Shown one piece after another: positions 42,727 through 52,300 of a stretch of 64,000 nucleotides of DNA. Source of the DNA: CAZENU01 sp965222125 (GTDB taxonomy: Bacteria; Chloroflexota; Dehalococcoidia; Lucifugimonadales; CAZENU01). The stretch spans positions 124,001-188,000 of the forward strand of contig CBDCTC010000002.1 in assembly GCA_965222125.1 (NCBI GenBank). Reading direction: 5' to 3'. The translations under genes and the position numbers were made by a program. Under the pieces are notes generated by a model that was given only the letters and a program-made list of their open reading frames with translations, was not told the origin of the DNA and ran no database searches. Within the stretch, counting starts at the first letter, position 1; each line of letters begins with the position of its first letter.

Positions 42727-43191
42727 ATGGTGCACAGGGCAATCTTCCTCACCGAAGAGGGTCGCCAGGGCCTCGCAGAGGAGTTGGACCGCCTCGTGTC
42801 GGTCCGACGAGGTGAGGTCGCCGCCCGGATCCACAAGGCAAGCGAGACCGGCGGCACGGTCGACAACGCCGAGTACGACGAGGCTAGGAACGAACAGGCC
42901 TTTCTGGAGGGACGCATCTCGGACCTGGATAACATCCTGTCCAATGCGGTGGTAGCTCCCCCCGAGAAGGGCGGAGGCGTCCAGCTCGGCTCGACCGTCA
43001 CGGTGACGGTCGAGAACGGCTCGAAACGGGACTACCGGGTGGTCGGTTCGGCCGAAGCCGCCCCGCTCGAAGGCAAGATATCCCTCGAGTCCCCGGTCGG
43101 CATGGCCCTGATGGACCATAACGTCGGCGACTACGTCGAGGCCAAGACGCCCGCCGGCGCCGTCAAGCTGAAGATCACGAGAATCCGCTAG
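42727..43191 (+). CDS. greA: Transcription elongation factor GreA
   Basis: 154 aa from the ATG at 42727 (G-run about 7 nt upstream); an ATG at 42721 is also possible. N-terminal coiled coil with the acidic tip in DNAEYDEARNEQAFLEGRI, then the FKBP-like C-terminal domain (VQLGSTVTVTVENG, ISLESPVGMALMDHNVGD). GreA stimulates transcript cleavage by backtracked RNA polymerase. lysS follows 26 bp downstream. Confidence 0.94.
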   Translation: MVHRAIFLTEEGRQGLAEELDRLVSVRRGEVAARIHKASETGGTVDNAEYDEARNEQAFLEGRISDLDNILSNAVVAPPEKGGGVQLGSTVTVTVENGSKRDYRVVGSAEAAPLEGKISLESPVGMALMDHNVGDYVEAKTPAGAVKLKITRIR

Positions 43192-43217
43192 CCGGTGCCC
43201 TCGAAGGACTTCCCTCC

Positions 43218-44705
43218 GTGACTCAACCGGGAGACCAACTCCACAGGGTACGCCGCGAAAAGCTCGACCGTCTGCGCGGTCGCGGCGTAGACCCCTACCC
43301 GCACAAGTACGACCGCACGCACACGTCGGCCGAGGCGGTCGCGTACCTCGAGTCCGAGGAACAGGAGGGCGCCGGCGGCGATGCTCGAACCGGCCCCGTC
43401 TCGATCGCCGGCCGCGTCGTCGGGATGCGTCGCATGGGTCGCGCTGCGTTCCTCGACCTGCAGGACGCCGACGGCCGGATTCAGGTGATGCTGCGCAAGA
43501 ACGTGGCGCCGGAGGCGTACGAGCTGCTCGACGATCTGGACGTCGGCGACTGGCTCGGTGCGCGGGGCCCGCTGATGCGCACCAGGACCGGCGAGGCGAC
43601 GGTGGAGACCCACGACTGCACGCTGCTTTCCAAGTCGCTCCGTTCCCTCCCGGAGAAATGGCACGGTCTTGCCGACGTCGAGACGCGCTATCGGCAGCGG
43701 TATCTCGACCTGATCTCCAGCGACGAGTCGCGGCGTATCGCGCTGATCCGCAGCAGGACCATCAGCGCCCTGAGACGCCATATGGACGGACGCGGCTTCA
43801 TCGAGGTCGAGACCCCGGTGCTGGTCCCGGTGGCCGCCGGCGGCACGGCGACCCCGTTCACGACCCACTACAGGTTCCTGGGCCGCGATCTGTACCTGCG
43901 CATAGCCACCGAGCTCTACCTGAAGCAGCTCGTCGTCGGCGGCCTAGAAAGAGTCTACGAGATCGGCAAGGTGTTCCGCAACGAGGGCGTCGACTCGACC
44001 CACAACCCCGAGTTCACGACGATGGAAAGCTACGAGGCCCTGGCCGACTACAATGACGTAATGTCCATGGTGGAGGAGCTCGTGCACGCGTTGGCCGTCG
44101 AGGTGTTGGGCACTTCGACCGTCGTGTTCGAGGGCGCCGAGATCGACCTGACGCCTCCGTGGCCGCGACTCGACCTGCGAGAGCAGATACGCCTTCACAG
44201 CGGCATAGACTTCCTGGAGGCCGGCGACATCGAGCAGCTCAGGGCCGAGATGAGGGCGATCGGCCTGGACGTCGGTAAGCAGATGAGCTGGGGCGGGTTG
44301 CTGGACAAGCTGCTGTCCGATACCGTCGAACCGAAGCTGGTCGAGCCCTGCTTCCTGGTCGACTACCCCATCGAGATGTCGCCGCTGGCGAAGAAAAAGC
44401 GCAGCGACCCCCGCGTGGTCGAGCGGTTCGAGGGCTTCGTCTCCGGAATGGAGATATGCAACTCCTTCACCGAGCTGAACGACCCCGTGGACCAACGCGA
44501 GCGTCTGGAGCAACAGGAGGCCCTGCACGAGCAGTTCCAGGACGAGGACATGGACCGCCTCGACGAGGACTTCCTGTTGGCCATCGAGCACGGTATGCCG
44601 CCCACCGGCGGCCTGGGCCTGGGCATCGACCGACTCGTCATGCTATTGGCCGGCCATCGATCCATCCGCGAGGTCGTGCTCTTCCCCCAGCTCCGCTCCC
44701 GGTAA
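43218..44705 (+). CDS. lysS: Lysyl-tRNA synthetase, class II
   Basis: 495 aa from a GTG at 43218. N-terminal OB-fold anticodon-binding domain (VSIAGRVVGMRRMGRAAFLD), then the class II core with motif 2 (RVYEIGKVFRNEGVD...HNPEFTTME) and motif 3 (GGLGLGIDRLVMLL). EICNSFTELNDP is typical of LysRS. The gene is downstream of greA and ends before a hairpin. Function is assured by the motifs. Confidence 0.97.
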   Translation: MTQPGDQLHRVRREKLDRLRGRGVDPYPHKYDRTHTSAEAVAYLESEEQEGAGGDARTGPVSIAGRVVGMRRMGRAAFLDLQDADGRIQVMLRKNVAPEAYELLDDLDVGDWLGARGPLMRTRTGEATVETHDCTLLSKSLRSLPEKWHGLADVETRYRQRYLDLISSDESRRIALIRSRTISALRRHMDGRGFIEVETPVLVPVAAGGTATPFTTHYRFLGRDLYLRIATELYLKQLVVGGLERVYEIGKVFRNEGVDSTHNPEFTTMESYEALADYNDVMSMVEELVHALAVEVLGTSTVVFEGAEIDLTPPWPRLDLREQIRLHSGIDFLEAGDIEQLRAEMRAIGLDVGKQMSWGGLLDKLLSDTVEPKLVEPCFLVDYPIEMSPLAKKKRSDPRVVERFEGFVSGMEICNSFTELNDPVDQRERLEQQEALHEQFQDEDMDRLDEDFLLAIEHGMPPTGGLGLGIDRLVMLLAGHRSIREVVLFPQLRSR

Positions 44706-44720
44706 GTCTGTAAAGGACAT

Positions 44721-44745
44721 CGGCCTGGGCCCTTTTGCCCAAGCC
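44721..44745. terminator. Terminator hairpin after lysS
   Basis: CGGCCTGGGC and GCCCAAGCCG pair with one C-A mismatch around CCTTTT. It lies between convergent lysS and the methyltransferase gene and may serve both. Confidence 0.5.
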
Positions 44746-44761
44746 GTGCCACTGCCCGCCC

Positions 44762-45508
44762 CTACCGCGGCACTTGCGCCGCGTGTATGGCCACCGTGCC
44801 GAACGCCAGCTTCCGCACCTCAATGTTGACGAGGCCGGCGTTCTCCATGAGAATCGCAAGCTCGTCGACGGTGAGGAATCCCTGCACCGACTCGGGCAGA
44901 TAGGTGTACGCCTCTCGGTCGCGGGCCAGCAGCGCGCCCAGCCAGGGCGTCGCGTGTCTGAAGTACAGCGGGAACAGCCGGCCGAGCGGCCCCCGTCCCG
45001 TCCTCACTATCTCCAACGTGACGACTCGGCCGCCGGGCGCGACGACGCGGGCCATCTCGGACAGTGCGCAGGGGAGGTCGACAAAGTTGCGCACGCCGAA
45101 GCCGACCGTGGCGCAGACGAAGCTGTCGTCGGCGAACGGCAGAGCGTGGGCGTCAGCGACGGTGAAGTCTATCCGCTCCGACGCCCCACGCCGCCTCGCC
45201 TTTTCGGCCGCCTCCGTCAGCATCTCCCGGCTGAAGTCGGCCGCTACGACGCCGGTGACGTTCTCCCGACCAACCAGCTCCAGGGCGAAGTCGCCGGTGC
45301 CGGCCGCGAGATCGAGAGCGGGCCCCGCCGTCTCACCGACCGCCGCGTCTACGGCCAGCGTTCGCCACGCGTGGTGACGGCCCCCGGACATGACCGTGTT
45401 CATCCGGTCGTAGCTGGGCGTGATTCGGGAGAACATCCGCGCGACGTAGCGCGCGCGCTCCATGCCCCGCAGCTGAGCCAAAGCATCCTCCACTCGCCGC
45501 CGGCCCAT
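44762..45508 (-). CDS. ubiE: Demethylmenaquinone/ubiquinone methyltransferase
   Basis: 248 aa. Family features: FSRITPSYDRMNTVMSGGRHHAWR, DLAAGTGDFALEL (SAM motif), FTVADAHALPFADDSF, GFGVRNFVDLPCALSEMARV and a RHATPWLGALLARDREAYTYLPESVQGF C-terminal region. It C-methylates the quinone ring; in this type of organism the menaquinone role (menG) is likelier. Ten bp separate it from the nnr gene, same strand. Confidence 0.93.
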   Translation of the reverse strand: MGRRRVEDALAQLRGMERARYVARMFSRITPSYDRMNTVMSGGRHHAWRTLAVDAAVGETAGPALDLAAGTGDFALELVGRENVTGVVAADFSREMLTEAAEKARRRGASERIDFTVADAHALPFADDSFVCATVGFGVRNFVDLPCALSEMARVVAPGGRVVTLEIVRTGRGPLGRLFPLYFRHATPWLGALLARDREAYTYLPESVQGFLTVDELAILMENAGLVNIEVRKLAFGTVAIHAAQVPR

Positions 45509-45518
45509 TGGGCCGGGG

Positions 45519-47111
45519 CTAGGGCCTAGGGAGCCTGTGCGGACCCCGGCGCCCTATGTTCTTGACGTTCCTGATCGCCCTCGGGAGCGCCGGGAGCAGA
45601 TCGCCGGCCAGCAGACCGGCGTCCCCCAGGTCTTCGGAGACGAGCTCCGCGGCGGCGCCGTGCAGGTAGACGCCGAGGGCCGCCGCGATCCGGAGGTCGA
45701 GGCCCTGCGCCAGCAGCCCCGTGACCGCGCCAGCCAGCACGTCTCCCGTGCCGGCGCTGGCGAGGGCGGGGTTGGCGAACGGACTCAGCATCCCCGATCC
45801 ATCCGCCGCCGCGACGACGGTGTACGCTCCCTTCAGCACGACCGTTTTGCCCCAACGGCGCGCAGCATCCGTGGCGCTGCCGACGCGGTCTCGCTGGAGC
45901 TCCACGACGGCGTTTCCAGACAGCCGGCCCATCTCGCCGGGGTGCGGCGTCAGGACGGCGTCGTAGTCCATCCTCTCCCACCAGTCCGGCGGTTGGGACC
46001 GGGCCAGAAAGTTGAGGCCGTCGGCGTCCACTACGACCGGCGGCAGCGCGGCGCCGCCATAGAGAAGCTGTCCAAGTAGCCGGGCCGCCCCGTCGGCCTG
46101 GCCGAGGCCGCATCCGACGAGCAATGCGTCGTAGTCGGGCAACGCCTCCAGGACGAGCTCTGCCGCGTCGTCCGCCGGCTCCCCGTACGTCGACTCTGGC
46201 AGCGGGATATAGGTCGGCTCGGGAGCGGCCGCCGCCACGGCCAACTGCAGGCTGCGCGGTACGGCCACGGTGACCAGTCCGGCGCCGACCCGTCCGGCGG
46301 CTGAGGCGGCCAGCGCGGCAGCCCCGACATAGCGGGCCGATCCTGCCACGACGAGCGCGCGGCCGAACGTACCCTTGTGGGATGCCGACGGCCGGGGCGG
46401 GAGAGCGTCCGCGGCCCACTCGGCGGTCATGAGCTCCAGGTCGACGTCGCCATCCAGGCCCGCGGGCACTCCGATGTCTACCGTCTCGACCGTCCCGGCG
46501 GCCTCAGCGCCCGGGTATGCGAACAGGCCGCGTTTCGGATAGCCGAGCGTCACCGTAAGGTCGGCCCGCACCAGGGCCGCGTCGGTCTCGCCAGTGTCGG
46601 AGTCGAGCCCGGTCGGCAGGTCCAAGGCGATGATCGCCATGCTCTCGCGGGCCGTCTTCGCCTCCGAAAGCGCGGCGAGCACTTCCAGGAGTACGCCGGC
46701 TATCGGCCGAGAGCGCCCGGTGCCCAGGATCGAGTCGACGGCCGCGTCCGCGGTCCGAAGCGCCTCACGCAGCCGGTCGTATCCGGGGTCGTTCGTCACC
46801 TTGATAACCGGCAGCCCCAATCGGCCGACGGCCGCGAGATTGCCGTCGCCTGCCGGGCGATGGCCGCACAGGTAGACGGTAACCGAAGCGCCCCACTCGT
46901 GCAGATGACGCGCCGCGACGAGCCCGTCGCCGCCGTTGTTCCCAGGCCCAACCAGCACAACGACCCTCAAACCGGCGGCGCCGCCCATATGCCGCCGGAC
47001 GCAGTCCGCGAATCGAAGTCCGGCTGTCTCCATCAGGGTAGCCGCGGAAACACCGGCCTCGCCGGCCCTCGACTCGATGTCGCGCATCTGCCGCGCGGTG
47101 ACTACCTTCAT
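45519..47111 (-). CDS. nnr: Bifunctional NAD(P)H-hydrate epimerase/dehydratase
   Basis: 530 aa. The N-terminal epimerase domain (NnrE, residues about 1-215) has VLVGPGNNGGDGLVAARHL and the ALDLPTGLDSDTG motif. The C-terminal dehydratase domain (NnrD, about 235-525) has SHKGTFGRALVVAGS, VLTPHPGEMGRLSG and SAGTGDVLAGAVTGLLAQG. The enzyme repairs hydrated NADH/NADPH. The two domains are fused, as is common in bacteria. Upstream acpS is 55 bp away on the same strand. Confidence 0.95.
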   Translation of the reverse strand: MKVVTARQMRDIESRAGEAGVSAATLMETAGLRFADCVRRHMGGAAGLRVVVLVGPGNNGGDGLVAARHLHEWGASVTVYLCGHRPAGDGNLAAVGRLGLPVIKVTNDPGYDRLREALRTADAAVDSILGTGRSRPIAGVLLEVLAALSEAKTARESMAIIALDLPTGLDSDTGETDAALVRADLTVTLGYPKRGLFAYPGAEAAGTVETVDIGVPAGLDGDVDLELMTAEWAADALPPRPSASHKGTFGRALVVAGSARYVGAAALAASAAGRVGAGLVTVAVPRSLQLAVAAAAPEPTYIPLPESTYGEPADDAAELVLEALPDYDALLVGCGLGQADGAARLLGQLLYGGAALPPVVVDADGLNFLARSQPPDWWERMDYDAVLTPHPGEMGRLSGNAVVELQRDRVGSATDAARRWGKTVVLKGAYTVVAAADGSGMLSPFANPALASAGTGDVLAGAVTGLLAQGLDLRIAAALGVYLHGAAAELVSEDLGDAGLLAGDLLPALPRAIRNVKNIGRRGPHRLPRP

Positions 47112-47166
47112 GTCTCGCGCTCGTCTCTACGAATTCGCTCGGAGAGGCGCGGACGTCGGCCGACGG

Positions 47167-47580
47167 TCACAGGTCGGCCCGGTGCCGGAGGCTGCCCCAC
47201 GGCGCCAGATTGCCCGCCGCGCTCTCCGCGACGACGACCGCGGCCGCGTGGCCTTTGGAGTGCGTGAGCGAGACCGCCATGTGGTCGATGCCCAGCATCC
47301 TGGCCCTGTCCAGTGCGGACCCGTGCAGCTCAATCACCGGCGCGCGGCCCGGGTCTCTTACTACCTCGATGTCGCGCCACCGCACTCCCCGCACCCCAGT
47401 GCCGAGTGCCTTCATGACCGCCTCTTTGGCCGCGAACCGGCTGGCGAGCTGAGGAGCGCGCCCGCGGCAGTAGTCGAGCTCACGCTGCGTGTAGATGCGC
47501 CGGAAGAACCGCTGGCCGTACCTGGCGGCCACGTCTCCGATCCTGGAGATTTCGATGATGTCCACGCCGGTTACGAGCAT
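47167..47580 (-). CDS. acpS: Holo-[acyl-carrier-protein] synthase
   Basis: 137 aa from the ATG at 47580; the frame is open further upstream but that part overlaps metF. VTGVDIIEISRIGDVAARYG and ASRFAAKEAVMKALGTG are the two catalytic motifs binding magnesium and CoA. Transfers phosphopantetheine to acyl-carrier protein. The acpS-nnr pair is widespread. The ribosome-binding site is poor, so it may be translated by coupling to metF, whose stop is 17 bp upstream. Confidence 0.92.
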   Translation of the reverse strand: MLVTGVDIIEISRIGDVAARYGQRFFRRIYTQRELDYCRGRAPQLASRFAAKEAVMKALGTGVRGVRWRDIEVVRDPGRAPVIELHGSALDRARMLGIDHMAVSLTHSKGHAAAVVVAESAAGNLAPWGSLRHRADL

Positions 47581-47597
47581 ATCGCCGCCGGGGACGG

Positions 47598-48476
47598 CTA
47601 GCCGCGGGAGAGGCCCGCGGCGTCGAGTATCCCCGGGACCTCCGACTCCCATCCTATCGCCATGACGTGAACGCCGCGGCACATCGCGGACAGCTCGCGG
47701 GCGAGATCGGCCGATATCTCGGCGCTCTTCTTTCGCCGGTCCTTCGCGCGGTCCAGGTCGGCGACGATCGCGTCGGGTACGTGGACCCCGGGGAGATTGG
47801 CGTTGAGATACCGCGCCATTCTGGCGGACTTGAGGACGATGATCCCGGCCAGGACCGGGACTCCGAACCGGTCGGCCGCCTTCATGAACGTCTCGAACGA
47901 GGCGGGGTCGTACACCCCCTGGGTCTGGAAGAATGCCGCGCCCGCCTCGAGCTTGTCCTCCATGCGGCGCAGCTCCTTGTCCAGGTCATCCGCGCCGGGG
48001 TTGGCGACCGCGCCGGGGTTCAGATCGGGCTTGCCGGACAGCTCGGCGCCCGACATGTCCGCGCCGCCCGTAAGCGAGGAGATGGCCTTGACGATCGCTA
48101 TCGCGTCCATGTCGAAGACGGCCTTCGCGTCCGGATGGTCGCCGGCGCCGGGCGGGTCGCCGCTCATGCACAGGACGTTGCGCACGCCGAGCGCGGCGGC
48201 GGCGAGCAGCTCGGACTGTACGGCTATCCGGTTGCGGTCTCTCCCGGTAATCTGCAATATGGGCTCGATGCCCCGGTCGATGAGCAGATGTGCCGCCGCG
48301 ATCGGCGCCATCGTCATCGTGGACCCGGCCGAATCGGTGACGTTGAACGCGTCGACTCGGGAATCGAGCAACGAAGCCTTCTCGTACAGGGCACCGAGAT
48401 CGGTACCCTTGGGAGGGTTCAGCTCGCAGGTCACGACTGGCTGGTCTGAGGCGAGCGCGCTCTGGAATCTGTTCAT
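47598..48476 (-). CDS. metF: 5,10-methylenetetrahydrofolate reductase
   Basis: 292 aa, typical length. VVTCELNPPKGTDLG at the start, AFNVTDSAGSTMTMAPIAAA, PILQITGRDRNR (active-site and FAD region), NVLCMSGDPPGAGDHPDA and FFQTQGVYDPASFETFM are all present. Reduces methylene-THF for methionine synthesis. Divergent from folD, which makes and interconverts the same one-carbon pool, so the shared 160-bp region probably coordinates the two. Confidence 0.92.
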   Translation of the reverse strand: MNRFQSALASDQPVVTCELNPPKGTDLGALYEKASLLDSRVDAFNVTDSAGSTMTMAPIAAAHLLIDRGIEPILQITGRDRNRIAVQSELLAAAALGVRNVLCMSGDPPGAGDHPDAKAVFDMDAIAIVKAISSLTGGADMSGAELSGKPDLNPGAVANPGADDLDKELRRMEDKLEAGAAFFQTQGVYDPASFETFMKAADRFGVPVLAGIIVLKSARMARYLNANLPGVHVPDAIVADLDRAKDRRKKSAEISADLARELSAMCRGVHVMAIGWESEVPGILDAAGLSRG

Positions 48477-48521
48477 GACGCTCCTCGAACGTAGAGGGAG
48501 CCTCTTCGTGTTCGCGCCGAC

Positions 48522-48550
48522 ATTATAGATTCACCGAAGTTCGAATGAAA
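48522..48550 (-). promoter_or_regulatory. Possible metF promoter
   Basis: TATAAT (48522-48527, minus strand) with TTTCAT (48545-48550) 17 nt upstream. The -10 box is perfect, the -35 weak. Confidence 0.5.
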
Positions 48551-48609
48551 GCGGCGCGAGATAGGGTAACCTGCTCTCGCCCAGTCGTACACGGTGCGGT
48601 GATTGGCCG

Positions 48610-48615
48610 TATAAT
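48610..48615 (+). promoter_or_regulatory. folD -10 promoter box
   Basis: TATAAT followed by CG, as in the greA and rpsF promoters. The -35 region (near GTACAC) is weak. It lies 21 nt before the folD ATG, with GGAGG between them. Confidence 0.5.
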
Positions 48616-48636
48616 CGCCCCCGGAGGTGCAGGGAA

Positions 48637-49539
48637 ATGACCGCCGAGCTGATAGACGGCAAACGCATCGCCGCGGAGGTCCGCGCCGAAGTCGCCGAAG
48701 AAGTCTCGGAGTTTCGCCGGTCTCACGGGACCACGCCCGGCCTCGCAGTCGTCCTGGTAGGAGACGACCCGGCATCCGCCGTATACGTGCGCAGCAAGCG
48801 GACGGCGGCCGCGGAGGTGGGCATGGAGGCCGAGGACTTCTCGATGCCCGCCGACGCCTCGCAGGAAGACCTGCTGCACCGGATACGAAAACTGAACGAA
48901 GACCCGGGCGTCCACGGCATCCTCGTCCAGCTTCCGATCCCCTCGCACATCGATCGGGACACCGTCGTCGAAGCCATCAGCCCCGACAAAGACGTAGACG
49001 GGCTCCACCCGTTCAACGCGGGCCTGCTGGTGCAGGGCAAGCCTCGCTTCGTGCCCGCGACGCCGGCCGGAATTCAACAGCTCCTGCTGCGTACCGGGCG
49101 AGACCCGTCCGGCCGGCACGTCGTGGTCTGCGGCCGCAGCGACATCGTGGGCAGGCCGGTGGCGGTCCTTCTGGCCCAGCGCGGCAGCGGGGGAGACGCG
49201 ACGGTGACCGTGTGCCACACACGGACGCGGGACCTGGCGTCCATCACCCGGCAGGCGGACGTGCTGATCGCCGCTATGGGCCAGCCGCGAATGATCACAG
49301 CCGACATGGTGAAAGAGGGCGTGGTGGTCATAGACGTAGGGGTCAACCGCGTTGAGGCCCCCGAGCGCAAGCGCGGCTACAGGCTCGTCGGCGACGTAGA
49401 CTTCGGGCCGGTCGCGGAGAAAGCGGATGCCATCACCCCGGTGCCGGGAGGAGTCGGCCCGATGACCATTGCGATGCTGCTCGACAACACGCTTAAAGCC
49501 GCGCGGCTGGCCGCCGGCGGCTCCGGGAGCGACTGGTGA
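48637..49539 (+). CDS. folD: Bifunctional methylenetetrahydrofolate dehydrogenase/cyclohydrolase
   Basis: 300 aa with GGAGG upstream. YVRSKRTAAAEVGM carries the catalytic Lys, QLPIPSHIDRDTV and KDVDGLHPFNAGLL follow, and CGRSDIVGRPVAVLL with PVPGGVGPMTIAML are the NADP site and signature. Interconverts methylene-, methenyl- and formyl-THF. Divergent from metF. Confidence 0.96.
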   Translation: MTAELIDGKRIAAEVRAEVAEEVSEFRRSHGTTPGLAVVLVGDDPASAVYVRSKRTAAAEVGMEAEDFSMPADASQEDLLHRIRKLNEDPGVHGILVQLPIPSHIDRDTVVEAISPDKDVDGLHPFNAGLLVQGKPRFVPATPAGIQQLLLRTGRDPSGRHVVVCGRSDIVGRPVAVLLAQRGSGGDATVTVCHTRTRDLASITRQADVLIAAMGQPRMITADMVKEGVVVIDVGVNRVEAPERKRGYRLVGDVDFGPVAEKADAITPVPGGVGPMTIAMLLDNTLKAARLAAGGSGSDW

Positions 49540-49600
49540 CCGGAGGGAAACGCGCTAAGCGCCCGGGCGTCGGGGCCGCAAAGACCACGCGTCCCCGAAC

Positions 49601-51154
49601 GTGTCGCGTCGTTGGCCGCTGCGGCCCGACCATCCGTTCGGTGGCATATTGAGCGTCCTGGGCGCGGTCACGCCGCTGCTGTCGACCACGCGGCGGCGAA
49701 ACGTCTTGATGGCGCTTACGGGCGCGTCGTTGCTCGTACAGCTTTCGAGCCTGCCGGTCGCGCTGTCGATTCCGACACTGTCCGAATACTTCGACACGGG
49801 CGTCGACGAAACGGCCTGGATGGTGATCTCGTATTTGGCGGTGCTCGGCAGCTTCGTTCTCCTGGCTGCTCGGCTCGGAGACCGGTTCGGCCACGGACGA
49901 GTCTTCTTCATCGGCATTCTGACGTCGACCCTCAGCACCGCACTGATCTCGCTGTCCCAGGAGCTCTGGCACGTCATTGGGTTGCGAGCCGTCACCGGGC
50001 TCGGTTCCGCGCTGATTTTGGGCAACGCGAACGCGATACTGGCCGCCGCCTTTCCGCCCAGCGAGCGCGGACGCGCGTACGCCCTGCCGATCATCGGCGC
50101 CCGCGTCGGCACGCTCAGCGGGCTGGCGGTGTTCGGTTTGGCCCTGCAGTTCCTGAGCTGGCGGGCAGTCTTCGCCGCCTTCATCCCGATCGGGCTGATC
50201 GCGGTGATTGCGGCCCTGCCGTTGCTTCGAGACCGCGACCAGCCGCAAACGGCCGACTCGACCGGCCCCGTCGACTGGCTTGGAGCAGTTCTCCTGGCAG
50301 CGGCGGCCATCGCGCTGATACTGTCCGGCACGCACCTCCACAGCGGCGAGGAGTCGTTCGTCTCCCCCGACGGCCTGCGCTACCACCTCCCCATGCACGC
50401 CCTGTTCATAGTGATGCTGGCTTCGTTCCTCGTAACGGAGCGGCTGGTCTCCAACCCGATCATGGACCTGCGGCACTTCCGGAACAGGCCATTCTCACTG
50501 TCGCTGGGCTGCAACGTGATGTTCCACTCGTCCATGCTGGCGACCTTCACCCTGGTGCCGATCCTGGTGGAGCAGGGCTACGCCAAGGAGCCCATCTTCG
50601 TGACCTACGTGCTCCTCCCGAGTCAGTCGTTGGGGCTATTCATGCCGCTGGTCGCGGGATGGATCTACGATAAGTACCAGCCCGAGTATCTGCGGACGGC
50701 CACACTTGCCGCGATAGCCGCCGGGTTCGTGCTTCTCAGCCTGTCGGCTCCACACGTTTCCTTCTGGCTGCTGCCAGTGATCATGGTGCCCATCGCCATG
50801 GGCACCAATATGTTCAATCCGGTCAACAACGCGGCGGTGATGAACTCTCTGCCGCTGGAGCACCGCGGCGTCGCCTCGGGCATGTTGGAGACGTCGCGTG
50901 AGCTTGGCCACGCGCTCGGCGCCACGGCGGCGGCCAGCGCGCTGGCGCTGGCGCTTCCCGCGGGCTTCGAGCTGCTGTCCGGCGAGGCCGCGGAGCGCTT
51001 CGTGATCGGCGGCTTCCAGGTGTCGACCTCGGTGGTCGTATTCGTGCTACTGGTCGGCGCGCTGCTCGCCTTTCTCCAGACCAGGTCCGCCGGACCTCTC
51101 AGAGAGGCAACTGCGGGCGCATCCGTAAAGACCTACGGCGACCGCAAGCGCTAG
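49601..51154 (+). CDS. MFS transporter of the DHA2 (EmrB/QacA-like) type
   Basis: Up to 517 aa with about 14 hydrophobic segments. The N-half motif LAARLGDRFGHGRVFFIG matches the MFS loop 2-3 signature, and GLGSALILGNANAILAAAFPPSERGRAY motif C. Members of this family export drugs or small organic molecules by proton antiport; the substrate is unknown. GTG 49601 lacks a clear ribosome-binding site; TTG 49649 with GGTGG upstream is an alternative start. No regulator is adjacent. Confidence 0.85.
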   Translation: MSRRWPLRPDHPFGGILSVLGAVTPLLSTTRRRNVLMALTGASLLVQLSSLPVALSIPTLSEYFDTGVDETAWMVISYLAVLGSFVLLAARLGDRFGHGRVFFIGILTSTLSTALISLSQELWHVIGLRAVTGLGSALILGNANAILAAAFPPSERGRAYALPIIGARVGTLSGLAVFGLALQFLSWRAVFAAFIPIGLIAVIAALPLLRDRDQPQTADSTGPVDWLGAVLLAAAAIALILSGTHLHSGEESFVSPDGLRYHLPMHALFIVMLASFLVTERLVSNPIMDLRHFRNRPFSLSLGCNVMFHSSMLATFTLVPILVEQGYAKEPIFVTYVLLPSQSLGLFMPLVAGWIYDKYQPEYLRTATLAAIAAGFVLLSLSAPHVSFWLLPVIMVPIAMGTNMFNPVNNAAVMNSLPLEHRGVASGMLETSRELGHALGATAAASALALALPAGFELLSGEAAERFVIGGFQVSTSVVVFVLLVGALLAFLQTRSAGPLREATAGASVKTYGDRKR

Positions 51155-51209
51155 TGGACCGCCTGCAGCACCCAGCGCCGATCCATCGCGCGGCGCTCCG
51201 TAGGACAGC

Positions 51210-52238
51210 ATGAAAACCGGCGACTTCGACTACGAGCTTCCGCCGGAGCTCATCGCGCAGACGCCGGCCGAGCCCCGCGACTCGTCGAGGCTGATGGTGG
51301 TCGACCGGGCCGCAGGCTCCATCGAGCATCGGCGCTTCCGCGACCTGCCCGACTTCCTGCGCGAGGGCGACGTCGCGGTCTTCAACGACAGCCGTGTCTT
51401 CCCGGCCCGGCTGTACGGCAGAAGCGCGTCGGGCGGCAAGGTGGAGCTGCTGTTGCTGCGCCGGACGGAGCCGGGCGTATGGCGGGCGCTGGTCCGCCCC
51501 GGCAGGCGGATGCGGGCGGGCGCCGTATTCGTCGTCGCGTCGGGCGGCGGCGAGGTTGACGGGCAGATCCTGGACGTGCTCGAGGACGGTTCCAGGACCG
51601 TAAGTCTGGCCGACGACGGCCGGCTCGACGAGATCGGCGTCGTCCCGCTGCCGCCGTACATCCGCGAGCCGCTGTCGGACTCGGAGCGCTACCAGACCGT
51701 CTACTCCCGGGTCGCCGGCAGCGTCGCTGCGCCGACCGCCGGACTTCACTTCACGCCGGCGCTGCTCAACGCGCTCCGCAGCAGGGGCGTCGAGCTCGTC
51801 TTCGTCACCCTGCACGTGGGCTGGGACTCGTTCCGGCCGGTGAGCGTGGAAGACGTGGCCGACCACCGCATGCACGCCGAGCAGTGGGAGCTCGGCGCAC
51901 AGGCCGCTACGGCCGTCAGCGCGGCCAGGCGGGAGGGACGCCGCGTCGTCTGCGTCGGAACGACCGCCGTGCGCCTCATGGAGCAGGCCGCGGCCGTGAC
52001 CGCCACGGGCGAAGACGCGGTCGCTCCGGGCGACGGCTGGGCCAGCCTGTTCATCTACCCAGGGTACCGGTTCAGGGTGATCGACACGCTGGTGACCAAC
52101 TTCCACCTGCCGCGGTCCACACTGCTGATGCTCACCAGCGCCTTAGCGGGCCGCGAGCTGCTGCTCCGGGCCTACGCGGAGGCAGTGCGGGAGCGATACC
52201 GCTTCTACAGCTTCGGCGACGCGATGCTGATAACGTAG
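51210..52238 (+). CDS. queA: S-adenosylmethionine:tRNA ribosyltransferase-isomerase
   Basis: 342 aa, with AGGA 6 nt before the ATG. Standard QueA motifs: MKTGDFDYELPPELIAQTP, DVAVFNDSRVFPARLYG, GSVAAPTAGLHFTPALL and TNFHLPRSTLLMLTSALAG. Transfers the ribosyl part of SAM to preQ1 in tRNA to make epoxyqueuosine. Other queuosine genes are not in the window. Confidence 0.96.
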   Translation: MKTGDFDYELPPELIAQTPAEPRDSSRLMVVDRAAGSIEHRRFRDLPDFLREGDVAVFNDSRVFPARLYGRSASGGKVELLLLRRTEPGVWRALVRPGRRMRAGAVFVVASGGGEVDGQILDVLEDGSRTVSLADDGRLDEIGVVPLPPYIREPLSDSERYQTVYSRVAGSVAAPTAGLHFTPALLNALRSRGVELVFVTLHVGWDSFRPVSVEDVADHRMHAEQWELGAQAATAVSAARREGRRVVCVGTTAVRLMEQAAAVTATGEDAVAPGDGWASLFIYPGYRFRVIDTLVTNFHLPRSTLLMLTSALAGRELLLRAYAEAVRERYRFYSFGDAMLIT

Positions 52239-52300
52239 CTGTGGGAGCGAAGACCGTGGGCAGCGCGAGTACCCGTTTACGTTTGGTGAGGCCCTGTGTC

